Counted from the stretch's first letter, positions 25,888 through 34,605 are shown. The stretch is 59,848 nt of DNA from Lentilactobacillus diolivorans DSM 14421 (GCF_001434255.1 NZ_AZEY01000108.1:1-59848), one strand, 5' to 3'. Made by a program: numbers and translations. The notes: generated from the sequence alone by a model not told the origin.

Positions 25888-26388
25888 CTAGTTATTCTGG
25901 TGAGCAATTTTTGCTGAAACCGCACTGGCAATCGCACCCACAATATCGTCAATAAACGTGTTTGAGGTGCCGTCTTTAGCTTCGTCCAACTGTTTCACAA
26001 TTCCGGACTTGTCGCGATCGATATAGCCGTAATTAGTGACACCAATTGTGCCATAGATGTTGGCAATGTTTAACGCAATTCCTTCGTCGACGCCGAAAAC
26101 GCCAGAGTCATTCATGATAATACTTTCAAGGGGTTCTTTTAATAATCCCTGAGTAGCCAGTCGGTCTAATTCAAGACCAACCATTGCGTTATTCAGAACT
26201 TCTCGCTTATGCAGGACATCTGTGGTGGCCTTGCGGGCTTCGTCCATTGTGATGTCGGGAATAAATTGTTGCTGCATCTTGAATGCTAATTTAGAAATAT
26301 CTTCGGGTGTAACACCACGTTCTTCTAATGCACTAATGACAAAGTTATAGGCAGCAGTATCTGGAAACTTAAAGTTTTTATTGTTCAT
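25888..26388 (-). CDS. pgpA: Phosphatidylglycerophosphatase A-like protein (YutG/PgpA)
   Basis: A 166-residue soluble PgpA-type protein as in Firmicutes YutG. The C-terminal DGTSNTFIDDIVGAIASAV and GIALNIANIYGTIGVTNYGYIDRDKSGIV match the PgpA domain, but there are no clear membrane segments. It is inferred to act on phosphatidylglycerol phosphate or a related phosphomonoester. The ATG follows GAAAGGAAAATCAG. It is a single gene flanked by terminators. Confidence 0.82.
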   Translation of the reverse strand: MNNKNFKFPDTAAYNFVISALEERGVTPEDISKLAFKMQQQFIPDITMDEARKATTDVLHKREVLNNAMVGLELDRLATQGLLKEPLESIIMNDSGVFGVDEGIALNIANIYGTIGVTNYGYIDRDKSGIVKQLDEAKDGTSNTFIDDIVGAIASAVSAKIAHQNN

Positions 26389-26554
26389 GACTGATTTTCC
26401 TTTCTTAATTGATAATGATTAATTAATTGGTTCTCCTACTTCAAGTGTAGCGATTTGGAAGTAGAATGGCCAAGTTTAAGGCTTCTTTAATCTAAGATTT
26501 TCTTGAGAGTGATGTGCAATTAACTTCCATTTTAGATTGTTACTTAGTAATAGG

Positions 26555-26622
26555 TGTCATGATAATAAAAGAGACCGAGGCAAATTCATTTATTTGTCTC
26601 GGCCTCTTTTATTATCATGACA
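26555..26622. terminator. Bidirectional-looking long terminator stem
   Basis: TGTCATGATAATAAAAGAG continues to a GCC-rich top, with a nearly perfect complement after a short loop. T/A runs lie inside the stem. It lies between two leftward genes and ends the map transcript. Confidence 0.85.
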
Positions 26623-26673
26623 TTGCGATAACGTCCTAAGTGATTTAGACACCTGATTTTTAATGTTTAAGAA

Positions 26674-27468
26674 TTATAGTAGATATTTTTTGTCGATATC
26701 GGGGTCTTGGGATGTTAGGATCTTTGGACCATCTTTAGTGATTGCCAAAGTATGCTCGTATTGAGCGGATGGGGTTCCATCTGCTGAAACATAGTAGGTC
26801 CAATCGTCAGCTTTATCATAGCGATCTTTAATTTCCCAAGTACCAGTGTTAACCATTGGCTCAATGGTGATAGTCATGCCTTCTTTAAGCCGGAGACCGT
26901 GACCAGGAACACCATATGCCGGAACGTTTGGCTCTTCATGAATTGATGGTTGAATACCATGACCAATGAGTTCACGGACATCGCCCATGTGATTTTCGTC
27001 TTCCACATAAGTTTGAATGGCGGCACCAATATCACCAAGACGATTACCGATGACAGCTTGGTCAATGCCTAAATAGAGGCCCTTGCGAGTGACATCCATT
27101 AACTTCTTGATTTCGGGTTTGACTTCGCCAACCGCGTAGGTCCAGCAAGAATCACTTTCGAAGCCATCCTTGTTAACACACATATCAACTTTAAGCACAT
27201 CACCGTTTTGTAAGGCTAGTCCCTTACGAGGAATACCATGAGCGACTTCATCGTTGATGGAAATACAAGTCGCAAACTTGTAGCCGTCAAAGCCCATTTC
27301 TGAAGGATAAGCGTCATGATCCTTAATAAATTTACGAGCAAACATTTCGATGTCCCAAGTATCTAGACCAGGTTTGATGATTTTGCGGAGTGCCTTATGA
27401 ACACCAGCCAAAACTGCACCAGACTCAGCCATTTTTTCAATTTCACGTGGTGATTTAATTGTAATCAA
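26674..27468 (-). CDS. map: Methionine aminopeptidase type I
   Basis: A 264-residue M24 aminopeptidase removing initiator methionine. Metal ligands are in VDMCVNKDGFESD, GHGIQPSIHEEP, TIEPMV and YEHTLAIT; the catalytic His is in DEVAHGIP. It has no N-terminal zinc-finger extension. The TTG start at 27468 with AAGGGAGCAAAA is the only start that keeps the N-terminal ITIKSPREIEKM. It is an essential housekeeping enzyme, monocistronic here. Confidence 0.95.
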   Translation of the reverse strand: MITIKSPREIEKMAESGAVLAGVHKALRKIIKPGLDTWDIEMFARKFIKDHDAYPSEMGFDGYKFATCISINDEVAHGIPRKGLALQNGDVLKVDMCVNKDGFESDSCWTYAVGEVKPEIKKLMDVTRKGLYLGIDQAVIGNRLGDIGAAIQTYVEDENHMGDVRELIGHGIQPSIHEEPNVPAYGVPGHGLRLKEGMTITIEPMVNTGTWEIKDRYDKADDWTYYVSADGTPSAQYEHTLAITKDGPKILTSQDPDIDKKYLL

Positions 27469-27683
27469 TTATTTTTGCTCCCTTAAAAATATTTTTATTA
27501 ATTCTAACACTTATTTATCATACTACTAATTTTTAGCATAAACGAAAAAGGCCTCGAGCAAAACGGCAGTTCTGTCTCAACCTTGATAACCAACATTAGC
27601 CCCAATTAGGGGGGGCAGCGAGCTGGATTCAGCACAAAAGGCTATTAGACCCAGCAATTTGACACAACAAATTCATGGATCAC

Positions 27684-27851
27684 TTACGCTTCATCAATAA
27701 TTCCCTTCTGGAGTGCCTCCAGAATTAACTTGACCTCGGTAATTTTTGAATCGACCAAGTATTCCATTGTTTCATTTTTATCCTTTTTAGCTGAACTCAT
27801 TTGATCATTAAGAAACTTAAGCTGATCGTGCAAGTATTCGGTTAATTTCAT
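27684..27851 (-). CDS. Small helical protein (55 aa)
   Basis: A 55-codon frame, MKLTEYLHDQLKFLNDQM..., ending GIIDEA, with GAGGTGATTGAT before the ATG. It is amphipathic and probably all helical, with alternating charged and aliphatic residues suggesting a coiled coil or protein partner. I do not recognise the family. Confidence 0.65.
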   Translation of the reverse strand: MKLTEYLHDQLKFLNDQMSSAKKDKNETMEYLVDSKITEVKLILEALQKGIIDEA

Positions 27852-28011
27852 ATCAATCACCTCACAGGTCCTCTATAACTATATTATATATCATTACTGG
27901 CAAGTTGCCATTAATATCTACCCTGGCGACTAGTTTACATGCTTTATAGCCAAAATAGCAATTGATTTGTTTACACATTAGAATTATTCTAAAGTATGGA
28001 GGCGATTTGAT

Positions 28012-28173
28012 ATGGTAAATAATATTTGGTTACGTTGGTTCTTTGTTCTATTTTATATTGTCATGTTTGTGTTACTTTACCTTGGCAGCAGCATGATTGT
28101 CATGTACATGATGGTGATTGGGATGTTGGGGGAAGCGCTGGTCAGTTTACTGCAGTATTACGAAAAGAAATGA
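28012..28173 (+). CDS. Small membrane protein (53 aa)
   Basis: A 53-codon frame starting MVNNIWLRWFF with two predicted membrane segments (about 8-24 and 27-45, rich in Met/Val/Leu) and a short basic C-terminus YYEKK. GGAGGCGATTTGAT precedes the ATG. It is divergent from the 55-aa gene. I do not recognise the family. Confidence 0.65.
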   Translation: MVNNIWLRWFFVLFYIVMFVLLYLGSSMIVMYMMVIGMLGEALVSLLQYYEKK

Positions 28174-28331
28174 CAAACCTGGCTGACGAATGAACTAAAG
28201 CGTTACATAATGAGTTTCGGTTGTTGCTTAAGCTTGTCGCTCGGAAATAAATTAGGCTAAAAGTTTAAGCAAACATCGAAAGTGACATACAATTAAGCTG
28301 TAAGTAATTCTTGGGGAAGAAGGGATGTTAC

Positions 28332-30029
28332 ATGGTAAAGGATAAAATAGATACTCCGGCACTTTACGTAAATCCAGACCGTAGTGTTGCCGTGATCGAT
28401 TACAGCAAAAAATTTGTTAAAAATGCTTTTCAACTTGCTAATAGTGATGAGTTTCGCCAATTAGCAGCGTTATATTTGGACAATGACAGTTATCACAATA
28501 CGCCTTCTGAATTTAGCCAAGTGTCAGTTGACGACTTTATGAATACGATGAAGGATATTTTAATAGACCGGATGGCTGATTTAAAGTATCCTGTTCGGGA
28601 TATTTTAGATACGGTAAAAGATTTCTATGCCTTTTATCGATCATTGTTACGGGTTTCAACGATTAATATGCATCAAAATGATATTGTTGCCAATAACTTT
28701 ATGAATATTGACAATCATTTTAATGAATTGGTTCTTGAGCTCTATCGTAACGTTGAGGAAAAATTGCAGGGACATGCCAATCATCTTTATCGACAGGTCA
28801 ACGCGGGGACCAACGCTTGTATTTTGACGCAAACAATTAAATGGCCTGTTCCGGATATTTATGAAAAGTTGGCTGGCATTCAGTTTATTGATACATTAAT
28901 GGTTCGGCCACCAATGATGGTGCATACTAAGAGCAATAAGCGTGAGGGAACCTTTAGTGAGACCCGGCAAAATCCAATTGATAATTTTACTGGTCATCGT
29001 GACAGCTGGTACTGTTACCCTGCCTGGGTCGGCGAAAGCTTAGCTTATATTTACTTTGACCGTGATTACTTTGCCAATGGGATCGCACTTGGCAATCTGT
29101 TTCATTTAGCAGATCGGCAAACGGTTCAGGGACGCAAACCGGACATTATTTTATTGTTTGGTTCCAAGGGAGCGGAATCTGATAACGACGATGGCTGTCA
29201 CTATTATTATGATGACCAGAATCATATTTATGTTGGTCAAGTGCCTTATAATGACAAGACAACTTATTTTGGCTACATGAAGAAGATGGTATTAACGTTG
29301 CATAATCTTCACATGATTAACGTGCATAAGCTGCCAATTCATGGTTCTATGGTTAATATTACGTTCTCAAACGGTAAAACAAAATCGGTTGTCTTCTTTG
29401 GCGATAGTGGTGCCGGTAAATCTGAAGCAATTGAAGCACTTCAGGAGGTTGCCAACGACAAAATTATCAGTATTGAAACGATCTTTGATGACATGGGTAG
29501 TTTTACATTAACCAAAGATGGTAATGATATTTATGCGCAAGGAACGGAAACAGGTGCCTTTGTCCGTTTGGATGATCTGAGTTCGGAAGTTGCTTTCAGT
29601 AATATGGATTTGGGAATTTATATGAATCCGGAGTTATCTAATGCCCGATGCATTATTCCGGCTAACAGTTATGAGGAAATCATCAAGCATCATCCAGTTG
29701 ACATGTGGCTTTATGCCAATAATTACGATTCAGATATTGGGGTTCACCGGTTTGAAGACGAAGATGCGGCCAAGGATGTCTTTGTTTCAGGTAAGCGAAA
29801 AGCACTGGGAACAACGGACGAAGTTGGCATGAGTACGACGTTCTTCGCTAACCCGTTTGGTCCGGTTCAACGGCAAAAGGATACGCAGCCAATCATTGAT
29901 AAAGTCTTCCACACAATGTTTAAGAAGGGAACATTTGTCGGTGAAATCTATACCCACCTGGGTAATGACAAGAAGAAGTCGAGTTTAAACGAATCGGCGG
30001 AGAAGTTGTTGGAACTGATGATGAAGTAA
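28332..30029 (+). CDS. PEP carboxykinase/HPr-kinase-like P-loop protein
   Basis: A 565-residue soluble protein. A phosphate-binding loop FFGDSGAGKSEAIEAL lies near residues 356-371, of the type shared by HPr kinase and ATP-dependent PEP carboxykinases, followed by ETIFDDMGSF. The N-terminal 200 residues are unfamiliar and may be helical. The middle has RPPMMVHTKSNKREGTFSETRQNP. The overall length fits PEPCK, but the canonical PEPCK active-site blocks are not obvious, so substrate and reaction are unknown. The ATG at 28332 is preferred to an upstream TTG. Its stop codon abuts hairpin copy 6 directly. Confidence 0.65.
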   Translation: MVKDKIDTPALYVNPDRSVAVIDYSKKFVKNAFQLANSDEFRQLAALYLDNDSYHNTPSEFSQVSVDDFMNTMKDILIDRMADLKYPVRDILDTVKDFYAFYRSLLRVSTINMHQNDIVANNFMNIDNHFNELVLELYRNVEEKLQGHANHLYRQVNAGTNACILTQTIKWPVPDIYEKLAGIQFIDTLMVRPPMMVHTKSNKREGTFSETRQNPIDNFTGHRDSWYCYPAWVGESLAYIYFDRDYFANGIALGNLFHLADRQTVQGRKPDIILLFGSKGAESDNDDGCHYYYDDQNHIYVGQVPYNDKTTYFGYMKKMVLTLHNLHMINVHKLPIHGSMVNITFSNGKTKSVVFFGDSGAGKSEAIEALQEVANDKIISIETIFDDMGSFTLTKDGNDIYAQGTETGAFVRLDDLSSEVAFSNMDLGIYMNPELSNARCIIPANSYEEIIKHHPVDMWLYANNYDSDIGVHRFEDEDAAKDVFVSGKRKALGTTDEVGMSTTFFANPFGPVQRQKDTQPIIDKVFHTMFKKGTFVGEIYTHLGNDKKKSSLNESAEKLLELMMK

Positions 30030-30148
30030 AGAGTGCTCAAGCAAACGGTTAGCTCCCAGAATATAAGCCCCCAATTCCAATATCCCTGATTTTGGGATGT
30101 TGGAATTGGGGGCTTATATGGCCGGGAGCTGTTTGCTTGAGCACGTTT
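30030..30148 (+). repeat. Stop-codon-linked covarying hairpin, copy 6
   Basis: AGAGTG follows the stop codon with no gap. P1 is GTGCTCAAGCAAAC/GTTTGCTTGAGCAC, P2 AGCTCCC/GGGAGCT, and P3 body CCCCCAATTCCAATATCCC. All three differ from the other copies yet pair. Confidence 0.92.
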
Positions 30149-30222
30149 CGGCAAAATAACCAGTCCATTTAGCTTGGAAGCATCAAAGACCATTGGCTTA
30201 TATGGCCGGAGACTGCTTGGCT
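30149..30222 (+). repeat. Right-arm half-element after copy 6
   Basis: The linker CGGCAAAATAACCAGTC is followed by GGCTTATATGGCCGGAGACT and GCACGTTTCGGC, but no first arm. A further decayed piece follows to about 30300. Confidence 0.7.
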
Positions 30223-30388
30223 CAGCACGTTTCGGCATGGCAGCCAGATTGGTTTTGGGGCATGGCCGTTAAGCCGCTTGTGCCAGTCCATTTGGTTTGG
30301 AAATATTACTATTTTAGGCTCAAGTGCTACTGACATCGAAACATTGAACTTGGGCAAAGTTTCAAGCTTATAATTGCAAAGGCTAGAG

Positions 30389-30465
30389 CAGCTTCCTGGC
30401 CATATAAAACAGGATCCAGTCAGAAACTGACAAAATCAGCTTCTGACTGGATCCTTGTTTTGTTA
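30389..30465. repeat. Chimeric hairpin carrying GGCCATATAA
   Basis: After GCTTCCTGGCCATATAA the sequence forms a 17-19 bp stem, AGGATCCAGTCAGAA with TTCTGACTGGATCCTT, flanked by AAAACA and TGTTTT. It looks like a bidirectional terminator joined to the left motif of the hairpin family. It lies downstream of the leftward NiCoT gene. Confidence 0.6.
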
Positions 30466-30554
30466 CATTGATAGTTAACCGCTTTTTATCCCGCGCTGCT
30501 TGTATTCTGTAAGCTAATCGTTTGGTGAATCACGCGCATACTTTAGTAAAGCTA

Positions 30555-31628
30555 CTAATGTCGTGCGTTTTCTGCTTGATCGATCTTTTGATATTCTTCG
30601 TCTTTTTTCTTCAATTGCTCATCTTTGGCCTTTAAGTCAAATACTCGCCAACAAACCAACGCAATTGTCCAAGTTAATGCAAATAAGCAAACCAATAAAA
30701 TACCTAAAATATTGAAATTCAAAGCTTGGGCCCATTTGATGATGGTTGAATGCCAGTGTAATTCAGTCCCAAGTGCCTGTAAAACATCAACAATGCCAAC
30801 AAAGAAGGCGGCAGTTACTGATAATCCGGTTAAAGCTAAATTATAGTAGACTTTTCGGAACGGGGATGAGAAGACCCAACTATAAGCAGTACTCATGAAC
30901 AAACCATCGCTGGTATCCATTAAGCACATTCCAGCAGTAAATAAAATTGGAAATGAGAAAACAGCAAACCAAGGAACCCCTTTACTGGTTGCGACGGCCG
31001 AAGTGGCCAGAACCGCAATTTGAGTTGCGGTATCAAATCCCAGCCCAAACAGGAAACCAACACAAATGACCTGCCAGCTGTGATTGATTAAGTTTAGACT
31101 CTTTTTGAATATTCGAAAAATTCGGGTGTTCGTCGAAGCATTTGCCTGCTTAAAATCGCCGGAATTGATCTCCTTAAACGATTTCCAAATGCCAACTAGA
31201 ATCAGTAGGTTGATTGATCCCAACAAGAGCAACATGAATCCGGCAAACAATGTACCAAAAACACCGCCGAGGTCCTGTAGTTTAGGTAATTGATTTTTTG
31301 ACCATTCAACGAAGAAAATGGTAATCAACGCCATGATGACCACGACTAAAGAATGCCCCAGTGAGAAATAAAAACCAACGCCATGGGTGTTTTTGCCGTC
31401 ATTAACAAGTTTCCTGGTCATGTTGTCAATTGCCGTAATATGGTCAACGTCAAAGGCGTGCTGCAGACCAAAAGTGAACGATAAGAAGGCCATCGCCAAT
31501 AGTGATGGGTAACGGGTCAAGTACGATAAAACCAGCGCCCAGCCGGCGATAAATAATACTAAAATATAAGTTCCAAACTTAAGAATATCCGGCCGAAGCG
31601 CATAGTGATGTTGAAGATTAGCTTCCAA
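30555..31628 (-). CDS. Nickel/cobalt transporter, NiCoT family
   Basis: A 357-residue permease with eight or so membrane segments. The second-segment signature FGLQHAFDVDHITAIDN (His-x4-Asp-His) is the metal-binding hallmark, and LGFDTATQIAVLA is the second family motif. It is likely to import cobalt for corrin synthesis, because a cobalamin riboswitch lies upstream and the B12 cluster follows. A TTG start at 31628 with GGAGGTAATTATT is preferred over the longer frame. The C-terminus is a charged cytoplasmic tail (KKKDEEYQKIDQ). An import system of this type would duplicate CbiMNQO. Confidence 0.92.
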   Translation of the reverse strand: MEANLQHHYALRPDILKFGTYILVLFIAGWALVLSYLTRYPSLLAMAFLSFTFGLQHAFDVDHITAIDNMTRKLVNDGKNTHGVGFYFSLGHSLVVVIMALITIFFVEWSKNQLPKLQDLGGVFGTLFAGFMLLLLGSINLLILVGIWKSFKEINSGDFKQANASTNTRIFRIFKKSLNLINHSWQVICVGFLFGLGFDTATQIAVLATSAVATSKGVPWFAVFSFPILFTAGMCLMDTSDGLFMSTAYSWVFSSPFRKVYYNLALTGLSVTAAFFVGIVDVLQALGTELHWHSTIIKWAQALNFNILGILLVCLFALTWTIALVCWRVFDLKAKDEQLKKKDEEYQKIDQAENARH

Positions 31629-31649
31629 AATAATTACCTCCACAAATTT

Positions 31650-31735
31650 TTTAGTAACTTGTGGTTAACAATAACTAAGAGAAAAACCGACTGATTGATC
31701 TTATTCAGCATTGCGTTGTTGTATCACTCTTAGTT
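31650..31735 (-). promoter_or_regulatory. Hairpin between riboswitch and NiCoT start
   Basis: On the minus strand ACTAAGAG near 31725-31735 can pair with CTCTTAGT near 31673-31682, preceded by GGTTTTT. It may be the expression platform of the riboswitch (terminator or ribosome-site control). Confidence 0.45.
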
Positions 31736-31829
31736 TTGATAATTAATATTCCCTTTAGCACAGACGTTACGATCACGTTTGGTTGAAAAGTTTATTAATT
31801 AACAAAGTCAGCCCTAAGAAACTTTGTTA

Positions 31830-31985
31830 TTAAGCTATTGTTCATATCCTGACTTGATTTCGACTGACAGCCTACATCTTCCCAGTTACCCAGTGATTGT
31901 CGTAGCGTCATCCATCATGCAGTACAAGAGACTGTAAAGGATTTGAACCCTTTTCCGAACCAATAACCTTTTTACTTAACGGGGT
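31830..31985 (-). promoter_or_regulatory. Cobalamin riboswitch
   Basis: On the minus strand, in order: GGGTTCAAATCC, ACAGTCTCTTGTACTGCATGA, then CACTGGGTAACTGGGAAGATG, and CGAAATCAAGTCAGGATATG, a B12-box variant. This is the order of the conserved cobalamin riboswitch core. It sits about 200 nt before the cobalt transporter, which it should repress when B12 is plentiful. Confidence 0.85.
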
Positions 31986-32104
31986 GAGACTAACACAGGA
32001 ATTTGTGACTATTTTATTGTGATAAAAGGCGCAATGAATACTATCCTAATGGTCTTTAAATCATCCTGTTACTGTGAGTAAGACTATTTTGTCTGTTTGA
32101 TTGT

Positions 32105-32132
32105 GAAAATACGCTAAATTTAGCGTATTTTC
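32105..32132. promoter_or_regulatory. Perfect 28-bp palindrome upstream of DMT transporter
   Basis: GAAAATACGCTAAA followed directly by its exact complement. With no loop it is better as a protein-binding operator than as a terminator, though the TTTTC end leaves termination possible. The DMT gene starts about 75 bp downstream. Confidence 0.5.
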
Positions 32133-32205
32133 GTAAAAGTTGGGTATAAAAATAGCACAAAACGAGAATAAAGTGGGCTCCGACAATTCAAATTAACTTT
32201 AAAAG

Positions 32206-33102
32206 ATGGTGACAAAGTTGGAAAAATCAATTGAAACAAAAAAACGGGCAGTTGGCATTGTAGTTTTATCGGCATTATTGTATGCGTTTTATCCACCGGT
32301 TGCAAAAATACTATTACATCATTGTCCACCAATTATTTTAGTGGCGCTCCTTTATTTAGGAACCGGGATTGGCATGCTCATTATATTCCCTATTATTTCT
32401 TGGCTTTCTCCAAAGAAGCATCATGAGCAATCGATTCAGAAAAGCGATGGATTAACATTGGTGGGGGTCATTGTTGCAAACATTATTGCAGGAATTTTAA
32501 TGAACTTGGGAATTGAATATTCGAGTGCTGCCAGTGCTTCATTACTTGGAAATTTTGAAGTTGTTGCCACAACCCTTTTAGCAGCAGCTTTATTTCATGA
32601 ACCGGTTAGCAGGAAGCTATGGCTTGCAGTCGGCGTTGTTTTTGTGGCCAGCTGTTTATTGAGTATTCGCAATTTTGAAAAATTCACAATTTCATGGGGC
32701 GCAATTCTGGTTATTTTGGCAACTTTTTGCTGGGGGATGGAGAATAATTTTACGAAAGTATTGTCAAAACGTGATCCCCTCCAGGTTGTCATAGTTAAGG
32801 GGTTGGGAGTTGGTGTCGGAAGCCTGTTGATTTCGGTATTGAGCCATGAAAACTGGCCATCATTAAAAACAATACTCATTGCAGGGTTATTGGGGTTTGT
32901 TTCGTTTGGCCTCAGCATATTCTTCTATATTCTTGCACAACGCTATATTGGGGCTGCCAAGACTAGTGCTTACTATGCAATTGCACCATTTCTTTCAGTG
33001 ATTTTAGCAATTGTCTTTTTAGGAGAAACAATTACTTTTCAATTTATCATTGCGTTAAGTCTCATGATTATTGGCAGTTATTTGGTCACTGTGGCCAATT
33101 GA
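32206..33102 (+). CDS. EamA/DMT superfamily transporter
   Basis: A 298-residue permease with ten predicted membrane segments in two EamA repeats (about 15-145 and 155-295). Repeat-like blocks are YSSAASASLLGNFEVVATTLLAAALFHEP and YIGAAKTSAYYAIAPFLSVILAIVFLGE. Family members export or import small metabolites; the substrate cannot be inferred. It is a single gene, oriented away from the NiCoT gene, with a 28-bp palindrome upstream. The ribosome binding site is weak (TTTAAAAG), so the exact start (MVTKLEKS) is uncertain. Confidence 0.85.
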   Translation: MVTKLEKSIETKKRAVGIVVLSALLYAFYPPVAKILLHHCPPIILVALLYLGTGIGMLIIFPIISWLSPKKHHEQSIQKSDGLTLVGVIVANIIAGILMNLGIEYSSAASASLLGNFEVVATTLLAAALFHEPVSRKLWLAVGVVFVASCLLSIRNFEKFTISWGAILVILATFCWGMENNFTKVLSKRDPLQVVIVKGLGVGVGSLLISVLSHENWPSLKTILIAGLLGFVSFGLSIFFYILAQRYIGAAKTSAYYAIAPFLSVILAIVFLGETITFQFIIALSLMIIGSYLVTVAN

Positions 33103-33398
33103 CCAAGCGAAAATTAAGTAGAACAACTCTGAATTGATTCAAAAATGGATTAAGTTGTCGCGGATAGACGACAACGAGGCAGGTATTTTTAATTCATCTG
33201 TAAAGAAGTAAACATAGTGAAATCTTGATAATTCAGCAATGTAATCGGTACCATTTTGACATTTGTTAATTTTTTGCTTTCACACTCAACATTCATGTCA
33301 TTTTTAATGGTAATACTATGAAAATAGTCCTAAGCGACCATGCTAAAATAAAAGCGTTAATTGTGATTTAACAAACTAATCAAAGGTGGGTGACATGT

Positions 33399-34106
33399 AT
33401 GCATGGTTTTATTGGTGAATTTTTTGGCACAATGATTCTCATTTTATTCGGTGCCGGTACAGGTGCTGGATTAAATTTGAAAAAAACATATGCCAAAGGG
33501 TCAGATTGGACGTTTGTGTGCCTCTCATGGGGTATCGCTGTTACTATGGGAGTTTACGTGGCAGGTTCTCTAGGGTCTGATGGTCATTTGAACCCAGCCG
33601 TTACAATTCCATTTGCAATTTTTGGATTCTTCCCATGGTCTGATGTGCTGCCATACTTGGCAGGTCAATTTTTAGGAGCGTTTGTTGGGGCCACAATTGT
33701 TGCGATTCAATTTGCTCCACATTTCAAACAAACGCCAGATGCGCAATCGGGTAATGTTGTTGGAATCTTTGCAACAATGCCGGCAATTAAAAATCCATTA
33801 TTTAATTTCCTGTCAGAAATATTCGCAACGTTTGCTTTTATTTTTGTTCTTCTGAATCTCGGCAATTTTACTGTTGGTTTAAAACCATTTATTGTTGGAA
33901 CTTTGATCTTCGTTGTCGGAACTGGTCTTGGAACGACCACCGGGTTTGCGATCAATCCAGCCCGGGACTGGGGACCACGGCTTGCTTATACGCTGCTGCC
34001 GATTCCAAATAAAACCAGTGCCCATTGGGAATATTCATGGGTCCCAATGTTTGGTCCACTAATTGGTGGTTCAATTGCTGCATGTTTGCAGTTCTTTATC
34101 AAATAA
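33399..34106 (+). CDS. glpF: Glycerol facilitator / aquaporin (MIP family)
   Basis: A 235-residue channel of the major intrinsic protein family. Both NPA loops are present (HLNPAVTIPFA and AINPARDWGPR). The Asp after the second NPAR (NPARD) is typical of glycerol-conducting members. It has six membrane segments. It may admit glycerol or 1,2-propanediol, substrates of B12-dependent diol/glycerol dehydratases, which fits the neighbouring B12 cluster (inference). The ATG at 33399 after AAAGGTGGG is preferred to the GTG nine bases earlier. Confidence 0.9.
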   Translation: MHGFIGEFFGTMILILFGAGTGAGLNLKKTYAKGSDWTFVCLSWGIAVTMGVYVAGSLGSDGHLNPAVTIPFAIFGFFPWSDVLPYLAGQFLGAFVGATIVAIQFAPHFKQTPDAQSGNVVGIFATMPAIKNPLFNFLSEIFATFAFIFVLLNLGNFTVGLKPFIVGTLIFVVGTGLGTTTGFAINPARDWGPRLAYTLLPIPNKTSAHWEYSWVPMFGPLIGGSIAACLQFFIK

Positions 34107-34231
34107 ATTTTGTTTGATAATGATGAAGTCCTTACTTGAGGTTAATTATCCAAGAATAATCGCAAGGCTTTTTAACTAGATCCTTGGGGTAAAGAATTTA
34201 GTTTGACCATCGAGTTTAAACAAATCAAATG

Positions 34232-34284
34232 AAAAAGCACGTTGCATTGCGCCCGTTCTCAGACGTTGTGCGACGTGCTTTTTT
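34232..34284 (+). terminator. Intrinsic terminator of glpF
   Basis: AAAAAGCACGT with ACGTGCTTTTTT around an inner GTTGC/GCGAC-like stem. Confidence 0.85.
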
Positions 34285-34333
34285 GGTGGGGTAATTGTTA
34301 CCGGATTTACCCGTTTTTGAGAAGATTTTCACC

Positions 34334-34452
34334 AGAGTGGGCCAGTGAGCGATTAGATCCCAGAATATAAGCCCCCTAACTTGATATTCCCGATTTTGGA
34401 ATGTTAAGTTAGGGGGCTTATATGGCCGGGGTCTGCTTGCTGGCGCACGTTT
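34334..34452 (+). repeat. Covarying hairpin, copy 7 (not adjacent to a stop)
   Basis: Same architecture, plus polarity, but it starts 227 nt after the glpF stop and after that gene's terminator. P2 is AGATCCC/GGGGTCT and P3 body CCCCTAACTTGATATTCC. It faces copy 8 across a 36-bp gap. Confidence 0.88.
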
Positions 34453-34488
34453 TCACTCGGTAAATCAACAAATTATTACTGAGATAAA

Positions 34489-34605
34489 ACGTGAAACAGA
34501 GAGGCAGCTCCCGGCCGTATAAGTGACTGATTCAAATATTCCAGAATCAGAATATTCGAATCAGTCACTTATACTCTGGGAGCTAAACGCCCTCTGTCTC
34601 ACTCT
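34489..34605 (-). repeat. Stop-codon-linked covarying hairpin, copy 8
   Basis: On the minus strand AGAGTG overlaps the TAG of the adenosyltransferase gene by 2 nt. P1 is GTGAGACAGAGGGC/GCCTCTCTGTTTCAC. P3 opens GTATAAG and closes CTTATAC, a compensated change of the normally invariant ATATAAG/CTTATAT pair. Confidence 0.92.

Noticed and set aside
27545-27680. G-run AGGGGGGG with partial inverted repeat after map
   Set aside because: The stem is short and imperfect, with no T-run and no similarity to the repeat families.
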